NCBI GenBank assembly: GCA_028281075.1
Contig: JANQKO010000168.1
Coordinates: 1-9,963, forward strand
Direction: 5' to 3'
DNA: 9,963 nt
DNA from: Alphaproteobacteria bacterium
GTDB lineage: Bacteria; Pseudomonadota; Alphaproteobacteria; GCA-2731375
The position numbers and the translations under genes were made by a program. The notes beneath the pieces were generated by a model. The model made no database searches. It was not told the origin of the DNA and saw only the letters and a list, made by a program, of their open reading frames with translations. Positions 1 through 5,338 of this stretch are shown here, piece after piece (within the stretch, counting starts at the first letter, position 1; the number at the start of each line of letters is the position of its first letter).

Positions 1-2
1 CG

Positions 3-1322
3 GACAGGCACGAATCCGACGACGGCGAAACCGACATCGACGGGGCCATGCCCGAGACGGTCGAGACCGGGACGACCGAAGGCGAGACGGTCGTCGACAC
101 CGAATCCGCCGCCGCGACGGACTCCGTCGCGCCTGACACGGCCCCGCCGCCGGCGCCGGACATCGAACCGGAACCCGAGGCCGCCCCGCCGCCATGGCCC
201 GACGACACGCCCGTGGCACCGATCGCGGCATCACCGTCGGACCGCATGGCCGTGGCCGAACCGGCGATACCGGCGCGGCAGCCCGGCCGGATGTGGCTGC
301 TGTCGGCGGCGATCTTCGCCGTCTCGGCGGTCGTCGGCTGGTATGTCGTTCAGCAGTCGCCCGGCCTGCAGGACCAGTTCCGGCACTGGGCGGACCAGGC
401 GCGGACACTGATTTACGGCCCGGCCACGGCCATCGAAACACCGCCCGCCGAGATGCCGGCGGGAGAAACCGCCGCCGGCACCCCGGGCGCCACGCCCGAA
501 AGCCCACCGCCGGCCGAACCGGCGACGGCCACCGGCACGGACGAGACACCCACGCCCGGCACGCCCGAGAACGCCAGCACGTCGACGCCGGCACCGACGG
601 ACGATCCGGTACCGCCGGCCGCCGAAACAGGCTCCATCGCGCCGGCGGCCGTGGAACCGAGCATCGATCTGGTGCGCATTTCGCCCGACGGCGACGGCAT
701 CATCGTCGGCCGCGCCGCGCCCGACGCCGAGCTGATCCTGCTCGACAACGGCGAGCCGATCGGCACGGTCACGGCGACGCCGGCCGGCGAGTGGGTGTTC
801 CAGACCGACGAGCCGCTGCCCGGCGGCGACCACAATTTCGCCATCGTCGTCAAGAAGGCCTATGGCAACGTCTCGTTGCCGTCGCCGTTATCGCGGCCCG
901 ACGACGAAGCGCCGTCGACGGTGGCGCCGGCGGCCGAGGAGGAACAGGGCAGCCGGGCCGGCGATGACGAGGACGAGTCAGCCGCCCTGGCGCCGGGCCT
1001 GGCCGACGACGCGCCGCCGGTGCCGTTGAGCAAGCCCGGCACCGAATTGGTGGCGACGGCGGTGGACGGCCGTTTCGTCATTCAACTGGCGTCGGTAAGG
1101 TCGATGGCGCACGCCGAACGCCTGTGGGCCGAGCTGCGGCAGGACTTCCCCAAGCTGACCGACGGCCTGAACCTGATCATCGACAGCCGTCGGGGCGGCA
1201 ACGACAATGTCCGCGTGCGCACCGGGCCGTTCGTCGCGCGCGCCAACGCCGAGAGCTATTGCGCCCGCTTCAAGGCCGGCAACCAGGACTGCCTGGTCGT
1301 CGTCGCGCTGCCGCGGTCGTAG
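3..1322 (+). CDS. Membrane-anchored SPOR-domain protein with Ig-like domain (5' end probably outside window)
   Basis: Probable envelope protein that binds denuded septal peptidoglycan through a C-terminal SPOR domain. Counting from the ATG at 48: residues 1-80 are an acidic, Ala/Pro/Thr-rich cytoplasmic segment; 83-101 form one hydrophobic membrane helix with no signal-peptidase site, so type II topology is likely; 105-204 are a Pro/Thr/Ala-rich linker; 205-268 resemble the Ig-like domain often found in alphaproteobacterial LysM proteins (PDGDGIIVGRAAPDAE, GEWVF); 342-420 are a SPOR domain (FVIQLASV at the start, VRVRTGPF in the middle). The frame stays open to base 3, the upstream codons encode similarly acidic residues, and the ATG at 48 lacks a convincing ribosome site, so the true start is probably upstream of the window. 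The gene converges on mipZ across a repeat hairpin. SPOR assignment is firm; Ig-like is fairly sure; the exact role is inferred. Confidence 0.85.
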   Translation, partial: DRHESDDGETDIDGAMPETVETGTTEGETVVDTESAAATDSVAPDTAPPPAPDIEPEPEAAPPPWPDDTPVAPIAASPSDRMAVAEPAIPARQPGRMWLLSAAIFAVSAVVGWYVVQQSPGLQDQFRHWADQARTLIYGPATAIETPPAEMPAGETAAGTPGATPESPPPAEPATATGTDETPTPGTPENASTSTPAPTDDPVPPAAETGSIAPAAVEPSIDLVRISPDGDGIIVGRAAPDAELILLDNGEPIGTVTATPAGEWVFQTDEPLPGGDHNFAIVVKKAYGNVSLPSPLSRPDDEAPSTVAPAAEEEQGSRAGDDEDESAALAPGLADDAPPVPLSKPGTELVATAVDGRFVIQLASVRSMAHAERLWAELRQDFPKLTDGLNLIIDSRRGGNDNVRVRTGPFVARANAESYCARFKAGNQDCLVVVALPRS

Positions 1323-1339
1323 GGCGGGAAAAGCACGGC

Positions 1340-1475
1340 TTCACCGCCAAGGCGCCAAGACACCAAGGGACAGGCAATCCGGCCACCAGGCCGGGCCCGT
1401 ATGCTTCCGGAGCCTTGGTGTCCTGGCGGTGACATCCGCCGCCTTGCCGCGTTCGCGACGGGACCCGGATCGTCG
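1340..1475. repeat. Octamer-arm hairpin repeat R1 with conserved 3' tail
   Basis: The left arm (1340-1368) contains three CRCNRAGR-type octamers (CGCCAAGG, CGCCAAGA, CACCAAGG). The right arm (1413-1432) is its reverse complement minus exactly one octamer. The apical loop holds a perfect GC-rich stem, CCGGCC (1379-1384) with GGCCGG (1389-1394). Bases 1431-1470 match, in inverted orientation, the segment flanking the C-type hairpins at 4800-4860 and 5145-5200 (shared words GACATCCGC, CTTGCC, CGCGACG, CCCGG). It fills the gap between the convergent SPOR gene and mipZ and could act as a bidirectional transcription terminator, although no T-tract follows it. Confidence 0.85.
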
Positions 1476-1478
1476 TGG

Positions 1479-2336
1479 TCAGGTGGCCGTCGCCACGCCC
1501 TGCGCGGTGGGCAGGCCGATCGCCCGGAGCAGGTCCAGCACCTCCTGCCGGCCCGACACGTGGCTGCGGTTCTGCTCGGACGGCATGCCGTCGGCCGGCA
1601 GGTCGAGCAGGGTCAGGCCGTTCAGGAACAATTCGCGGAAGACCACGCGCTCGCCGAATCCGGGCGCCAGCCGGAAGCCGAGCCGCTTGGCGAGCTGTTC
1701 CATCAGGCGGCCGATATCGCGCATGTTGCGCGCCTCGATATGGGCCAGGCGGTTGCGCAGCACGATCCAGTCAATCGGCGTCTGGCCGTTGGCGATGCGC
1801 CGGTTGTACTGCTCCCAGACCATCTGCGTGTAGCTGCTGGGCGCCAGCACCTGGCGCTTTTCCCGGTCGATATGGGCGAGCACGTCGATGTCGATGAAGC
1901 TGTCGTTCAACGGCGTGATCAGGGTGTCGGCGGTCACGTGGCCGAGACGCGCCAGGTGGGAATCGCTGCCGGGCGTGTCGATGACGATGAAGTCGCAATC
2001 GGCGAGTTGTCTCAGCGCCGCGTCGAACCGGGTCCGCTCGTCGGCCTCGGCCGCGGCACGGTCGGCGGCGTCCGACGGGCGCAGGCAGACGTGCAGCGGC
2101 AGGCGCGGCGGCGTCGCCGCGTCGCGAGCATAGGTCTCGCGGTTGGCGAGATAGCGGGTCAGCGTGCCCTGCTGGCCGTCGAGGTCGATGCTGCCGACCC
2201 GGTAGCCCAGCCGCAGCAGGGCCACGATCAGATGCATGGCCGTGGTCGACTTGCCGGTGCCGCCCTTGGCGTTGCCGACGACGATAATGTAGGGACCGTC
2301 CCCTCCGGGTTCGGACCCGGCCTCTGCTTCCGTCAC
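1479..2336 (-). CDS. mipZ: Division-plane positioning ATPase MipZ
   Basis: ParA/MinD-superfamily ATPase of 285 residues. In Caulobacter, MipZ forms a gradient from ParB at the poles and blocks FtsZ polymerisation, so the Z ring forms at mid-cell. Visible motifs: deviant Walker A KGGTGKS (24-30, signature Lys24 and catalytic Lys29), IDLDGQQ (50-56), Walker B FIVIDTPG (116-123). MipZ-specific stretches are TPLNDSFIDIDVLAHID (141-157), IDWIVLRNRLAHIEARN (188-204) and FRELFLNGLTLLDL (233-246), which I recognise from Caulobacter MipZ. Length is typical. The start is GTG, supported by AGGAG at 2345-2349, eight bases upstream. It lies 69 bp downstream of the ABA-domain gene on the same strand, so the two are probably co-transcribed. 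Family call is very secure. Confidence 0.95.
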   Translation of the reverse strand: MTEAEAGSEPGGDGPYIIVVGNAKGGTGKSTTAMHLIVALLRLGYRVGSIDLDGQQGTLTRYLANRETYARDAATPPRLPLHVCLRPSDAADRAAAEADERTRFDAALRQLADCDFIVIDTPGSDSHLARLGHVTADTLITPLNDSFIDIDVLAHIDREKRQVLAPSSYTQMVWEQYNRRIANGQTPIDWIVLRNRLAHIEARNMRDIGRLMEQLAKRLGFRLAPGFGERVVFRELFLNGLTLLDLPADGMPSEQNRSHVSGRQEVLDLLRAIGLPTAQGVATAT

Positions 2337-2344
2337 GTCCCCAA

Positions 2345-2349
2345 CTCCT
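2345..2349 (-). promoter_or_regulatory. Ribosome binding site of mipZ
   Basis: AGGAG on the minus strand, with eight bases between it and the GTG at 2336. It supports the GTG as the true start; there is no in-frame ATG nearby. Confidence 0.7.
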
Positions 2350-2405
2350 GCTGTCTCGGGCCGCGGCTCGGACCGGCCGCGGCCATCGACGCTACGCCAT
2401 CGAAA

Positions 2406-2978
2406 TCAAAAGCGGATGTCCCAGTCTTCCGTCGCCACGTCCGCCTGCACCGGCGGCGCGACCGGCGGTTCGGGCCGGACCGGCACCGGGCGCGGCCGGC
2501 CGACGCGCGACGGCTCGGCAACGCAGGCCCCGCGCTCGGCCGCGCCGGGCGGCCGCGCCGGACGCTCGGCCGCGACCGTGTCCCTGGCCGGCACGCCCAG
2601 CGCCTTCAACGCCGCCAGCCGCCGCGCCAGCGGTTCGGTCGCCGCCCAGGCCACCTGCTCCTCGCCGCCCGCCGGCTTGTGCGCCGCCGCCCACTTGCCG
2701 CGCGCCTCGGAATACATCGACAGGACGACATTCTCGTCCGGCAGCTTCGCGTCCAGCGATGCCGTGTAACGGGGAAAGTCCTCGCCGATCAGCTTGCAGA
2801 TCAGCGCCGTCTTGGTTTCGTCTTCCAACAGGATCCTGATCACCGGCCGATGCCGTGCCGGCGTTTCGCCGATGACGAACGAAATCAGGATATCGAGCTT
2901 GCGGCTGCCCTCTTCAGCCTGTTGCAGGTCGTGCAACAAATTGTCCAACACCTGCGCACCGTTCGGTTCGGTGAACAT
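2406..2978 (-). CDS. Phage ABA-sandwich-like domain protein with disordered C-terminal tail
   Basis: 190-residue soluble protein. Residues 8-128 follow the pattern of the phage ABA sandwich domain: a short N-terminal helix, GSRKLDILISFVIGE (24-38), the hallmark FPRYTASLDAKLP (68-80), a strand region, then ATEPLARRLAALKALG (113-128), matching the usual 'TPALALCAAALKA' ending. This is recognition by eye, not a search. Residues 130-180 are Pro/Arg/Ala-rich and probably disordered; the protein ends in a compact acidic-aromatic motif, TEDWDIRF. The ATG at 2978 is preferred over an in-frame GTG at 2984, because GGAGG (2986-2990) sits seven bases before the ATG but only one before the GTG. It is the first gene of an apparent operon with mipZ. 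The domain is known mainly from phage proteins of unknown function, so its role here is unknown. Confidence 0.8.
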   Translation of the reverse strand: MFTEPNGAQVLDNLLHDLQQAEEGSRKLDILISFVIGETPARHRPVIRILLEDETKTALICKLIGEDFPRYTASLDAKLPDENVVLSMYSEARGKWAAAHKPAGGEEQVAWAATEPLARRLAALKALGVPARDTVAAERPARPPGAAERGACVAEPSRVGRPRPVPVRPEPPVAPPVQADVATEDWDIRF

Positions 2979-2985
2979 CGCCACG

Positions 2986-2990
2986 CCTCC
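2986..2990 (-). promoter_or_regulatory. Ribosome binding site choosing ATG 2978
   Basis: GGAGG on the minus strand, seven bases before the ATG at 2978. The competing GTG at 2984 lies one base away, too close to use this site. Confidence 0.7.
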
Positions 2991-3163
2991 GCTACGGGCG
3001 GCGGCCCGGTTATCGTTGCTTCCGCATGACGCCGCCCTTGCTGTCCCTGAACCGGCCGGTCATGCGGCGCCGCCGATTCAAAGGTCATGTTAACGAAGCT
3101 TGACGGGCGCGGGTACCATTGAAGCGATCGATTCGCCGACTTTTGTTCACCGCCCGGCGACGC
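2991..3163 (-). promoter_or_regulatory. 5' region of the ABA/mipZ operon with GANTC sites and paired repeats
   Basis: Intergenic stretch between the GFA gene and the ABA/mipZ operon. It contains two GANTC methylation motifs (GATTC at 3075-3079 and 3130-3134), a TTAA-N7-TGAC element (3090-3104) resembling a degenerate CtrA box, a 9-bp inverted repeat CCGCATGAC/GTCATGCGG (3022-3030, 3059-3067), and a direct repeat GGTCATG (3058-3064, 3083-3089). I could not identify a convincing -35/-10 pair. Promoter function is inferred from position, and any CcrM/GcrA or CtrA control is by analogy with Caulobacter. Confidence 0.4.
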
Positions 3164-3595
3164 TCATGCCGCGCCGACATCCGTGATCTCGGCGGTCAGC
3201 TCGGTCTCGCCGCGCGGCAGGCCGTCGTCGAACCGCAGCCAGGGGACATGGCTTTCGATGCCGATATGACGCTCGGGCGGCGCGGCCTCGGGATGATCGA
3301 GGCTGCCGAGGGTGATGCCGATCCGCGTCGGCTGGGTGTCGTACTGAAACAGGATCGGCGTGCCGCAGTCGGCGCAGAAGCCGCGCTCGGCGAAGGCCGA
3401 GGAGCGATAGCGTTTGGGCGCGGCGCCGGTGAAGCGGAACTTGTCGGCCGGAAACATGACGAACATACCGAACACGTTGCCCATGGCCCGCTGGCACATG
3501 CGGCAATGGCAATAATGGCTGTTGGCGGGCGGGACGCTCGCCTCGTAGCGCACGGCCCCGCACAGACAGCCGCCGGTATGGCGCGCATCGGTCAT
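3164..3595 (-). CDS. GFA-family zinc protein (glutathione-dependent formaldehyde-activating enzyme/CENP-V fold)
   Basis: 143-residue protein of the GFA family. The family shares a zinc-binding fold with Gfa, which was proposed to speed S-hydroxymethylglutathione formation; most members have no proven substrate. All the usual cysteines are present: GGCLCGAVRY (Cys10, Cys12), CHCRMCQ (Cys29, Cys31, Cys34) and FCADCGTPI (Cys74, Cys77), expected to bind two zinc ions. No signal peptide is seen, so it is probably cytoplasmic. Length is typical. The second ATG (3595) is chosen because GGAGG (3601-3605) lies five bases before it; the ATG at 3607 would place the ribosome site inside the coding region. 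It appears monocistronic and is divergent from the desaturase gene. The family is certain; a role in formaldehyde handling should not be assumed. Confidence 0.92.
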   Translation of the reverse strand: MTDARHTGGCLCGAVRYEASVPPANSHYCHCRMCQRAMGNVFGMFVMFPADKFRFTGAAPKRYRSSAFAERGFCADCGTPILFQYDTQPTRIGITLGSLDHPEAAPPERHIGIESHVPWLRFDDGLPRGETELTAEITDVGAA

Positions 3596-3596
3596 G

Positions 3597-3616
3597 ATAA
3601 CCTCCATAATGGTTAT
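3597..3616. promoter_or_regulatory. Inverted repeat overlapping the GFA gene's ribosome site (candidate operator)
   Basis: ATAACC (3597-3602) and GGTTAT (3611-3616) form a 6-bp inverted repeat with an 8-bp spacer. A perfect CCATAATGG palindrome (3604-3612) is nested within it. The element covers the GGAGG ribosome site and ends one base before the ATG of the GFA gene. On the minus strand TATAAC within it could also serve as a -10 box. It is a plausible repressor site or translational hairpin; no candidate regulator gene is adjacent. Confidence 0.4.
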
Positions 3617-3761
3617 AGAGGCACGACTTTAGAACGGCGCGCGGCCGCCATGCAATCACCCCGTCGCGCGGAAACGTTATTGGCGTCGCCGGCGCCGGGC
3701 GTGCCTAATACCCCTGGCCATGCGGGCCGATACGTGACCTTCGGCAACTGGCGACCGGACG

Positions 3762-4583
3762 ATGACCGAGACGGTCCTGCCGTACGAACCCGCGGTGCGG
3801 ATCATCTGCTTCGTGGCGGTGTTCGCGTCGATGCTGCTGTGGGAGCTGCTGGCGCCGCGCCGCCGCCTGACGCTGTCGCGCCTGGCGCGCTGGCCGTCCA
3901 ATCTCGGCATCTTCGCGCTGAACACCGCGCTGGTCCGGATCGGCCTGCCCACCGCCGCCGTCGGCTTCGCCGTTTTCGCGGCGGAGCGGGGCTGGGGCCT
4001 GCTCAACATCGTCACGCCGCCGGCCTGGCTGGCGCTGCCGCTCGCCGTCGTGCTGCTGGACCTGGCGATCTATCTTCAGCACCTGGCCTTTCACGCCGTG
4101 CCGGTGTGCTGGCGGCTGCACCGCATGCATCACGCCGACCAGGATGTCGACGTCACCACGGCGGCGCGCTTTCACCCGATCGAGATCCTGCTGTCCATGG
4201 GCCTGAAATTCCTGGTTATCGTGGCGCTCGGCGCGCCGGCCCTGGCGGTGCTGGTCTTCGAGGTGGTGCTGAACGGCATGGCCATGTTCAACCACGGCAA
4301 CGTGCGCCTGCCGGCGCGCCTCGAGCGGGCGCTGCGCATGCTGGTCGTCACGCCCGACATGCACCGCGTGCACCATTCGGCGGCGGCGCCCGAGACCAAC
4401 AGCAATTTCGGCTTCAACCTGTCCGTCTGGGACCGGCTGTTCGGCACCTACCGGGCGCGGCCGGCGGCCGGCCACGCGGACATGACCATCGGTCTCGAAC
4501 GCTTCCGCGCGCCCCGCGACCAGCGTCTCGACCGGATGCTGCTGCAGCCCTTCCACGGCGACGTCTTGGGCTCTTGGCGGTGA
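3762..4583 (+). CDS. Sterol desaturase/fatty acid hydroxylase family membrane protein
   Basis: 273-residue integral membrane di-iron enzyme of the fatty acid hydroxylase superfamily, which hydroxylates or desaturates lipids using O2. The histidine clusters are in order: HLAFH (His107, His111), HRMHH (His120, 123, 124), FHP (His138), FNHGN (His178) and HRVHH (His201, 204, 205). Hydrophobic segments lie near 14-30, 48-73, 88-105 and 143-177. WDRLFGTY near residue 225 is also typical. The start is the only good ATG; its ribosome site is weak. The last seven residues (DVLGSWR) and the stop are encoded by repeat sequence, namely a right half-arm of the octamer repeat (4564-4583), so the native C-terminus was probably replaced. 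The catalytic histidines are all upstream, so activity may be retained. The substrate cannot be deduced. Confidence 0.9.
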   Translation: MTETVLPYEPAVRIICFVAVFASMLLWELLAPRRRLTLSRLARWPSNLGIFALNTALVRIGLPTAAVGFAVFAAERGWGLLNIVTPPAWLALPLAVVLLDLAIYLQHLAFHAVPVCWRLHRMHHADQDVDVTTAARFHPIEILLSMGLKFLVIVALGAPALAVLVFEVVLNGMAMFNHGNVRLPARLERALRMLVVTPDMHRVHHSAAAPETNSNFGFNLSVWDRLFGTYRARPAAGHADMTIGLERFRAPRDQRLDRMLLQPFHGDVLGSWR

Positions 4584-4922
4584 ATTCACCCGACAAACGG
4601 TTCACCACAAAGACGCAAAGGCACGAAGAACAAACGGGTCTGCCGGCGCTTCGCGCGCCCTTCTTTCAAAATTCCGTGCGGTTGGCAGGCCGGTGTATCG
4701 ACCACAGAGGCACCGAGGGCACGGAGAACAAACGGGGTGATGGCGCTTCGCGCCAGCCAACGTCATTTTGTTCTCCGTGCCCCCGGTGCCTCTGTGGTGA
4801 TCTCGCCTTTCCCAGCCGGGCCGCGTCGCGGAGGGGGCAAGACAGCGGATGTCACCGCCAAGACGCCAAGGCACCAAGATCACGCCGCCGTTGCCTGTCC
4901 CTTGGTGTCTTGGTGCCTTGGC
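4564..4922. repeat. Tandem repeat unit 1 (with leading half-arm)
   Basis: First copy of a ~344-bp block. It starts with an orphan right half-arm (4564-4583) that overlaps the desaturase 3' end, followed by the palindrome GGTGAATTCACC (4579-4590). Next come an unpaired A-type left arm with CACAAAGA/CGCAAAGG/CACGAAG octamers (4601-4628), the B hairpin (4701-4798), a GC-rich spacer (4799-4851) and the C hairpin (4852-4927). By eye it differs from unit 2 at roughly 20 positions. No credible gene is present: the open frames here arise because the 8-bp period leaves few stop codons. Confidence 0.9.
4701..4798. repeat. B-type hairpin, copy 1
   Basis: Arms 4701-4732 and 4767-4798 are reverse complements over 32 bases with one mismatch, starting ACCACAGAGGCACCGAGGGC and ending in TCTGTGGT. 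The loop carries a nested stem TGGCGC-TTC-GCGCCA. In the distinguishing stem position, copy 1 has G (CACGGAG) paired with C (CTCCGTG). Confidence 0.9.
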
Positions 4923-4927
4923 GGTGA
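4852..4927. repeat. C-type hairpin, copy 1
   Basis: The left arm (4852-4878) has octamers CGCCAAGA, CGCCAAGG and CACCAAG. The right arm (4901-4927) pairs with it at 24 of 27 positions; two of the three mismatches would be G-U wobbles in plus-strand RNA. The right arm abuts the next unit directly. Confidence 0.88.
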
Positions 4928-5044
4928 ATTCACCTGAAAAACGGCTCACCACAAAGACGCAAAGGCACAATGAACAAACGGGTCTGCCGGCGCTTCGCGC
5001 GCCCTTCTTTCAAAATTCCGTGCAGTTGGCAGGCCGGTGCATCG

Positions 5045-5141
5045 ACCACAGAGGCACCGAGGCACAGAGAACAAACGGGGTGATGGCGCTTCGCGCCAGC
5101 CAACGTCATTTTGTTCTCTGTGCCCTCGGTGCCTCTGTGGT
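5045..5141. repeat. B-type hairpin, copy 2
   Basis: Arms 5045-5075 and 5110-5141 are reverse complements except for a single-base bulge, because one G is missing from the left arm. Relative to copy 1 the left arm has CACAGAG and the right arm CTCTGTG, so both sides of one stem pair have changed together (G:C to A:T). The nested TGGCGC-TTC-GCGCCA stem is kept. Confidence 0.9.
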
Positions 5142-5194
5142 GATCTCGCCTTTCCCAGCCGGGCCGCGTCGCGGAGGCGGCAAGACAGCGGATG

Positions 5195-5271
5195 TCACCG
5201 CCAAGACGCCAAGGCACCAAGAGCACGGCCGCCGTTGCCTGTCCCTTGGTGCCTTGGCGCCTTGGTGGTGA
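5195..5271. repeat. C-type hairpin, copy 2
   Basis: The left arm (5195-5221) is identical to copy 1. The right arm (5245-5271) differs from copy 1 at three positions; two of these changes restore pairing and one breaks it, giving 25 of 27 pairs. It is the last element before the convergent PhyH gene. Confidence 0.88.
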
Positions 5272-5338
5272 ACCCCTTTATCCGGCCCAACGCGCCGTTC
5301 CGGATTACCCGTCAAGCCCGGTGATGGCGAAGGAGGCG

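Larger units (their letters stand above)
4923..5271. repeat. Tandem repeat unit 2
   Basis: Second copy of the block, offset 344 bp from the first and 343 bp after the B left arm, which lost one G. It contains GGTGAATTCACC (4923-4934), an unpaired A-type arm (4945-4972), a B hairpin (5045-5141) and a C hairpin (5195-5271). After it, 5272-5338 holds nothing I can identify before the stop codon of the PhyH gene. There is no gene in 4584-5338. Confidence 0.9.

Noticed and set aside
1401..3029. 542-codon plus-strand open frame
   Set aside because: Antisense to mipZ and the ABA-domain gene, whose motifs are clear. The frame is open because of high GC and yields Arg/Val-rich, motif-free protein.
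3119..4927. 602-codon plus-strand open frame
   Set aside because: Runs antisense to the GFA gene, out of frame through the desaturase and then through the repeats. No single family is recognisable.
4601..5271. CRISPR array
   Set aside because: Repeats are 8-bp words within inverted arms; there are no 23-47 bp direct repeats with unique spacers and no cas genes.
4564..5271. Complete insertion sequence
   Set aside because: No transposase frame or motif lies within or beside the block. It can only be called a non-autonomous repeat.
4602..5324. Several open frames across the repeat block (peptides such as HRGTEGTEN or TTKTQRHE)
   Set aside because: These are translations of the octamer repeats on both strands. 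The 8-bp period keeps several frames open, and they have no ribosome sites or domain structure.
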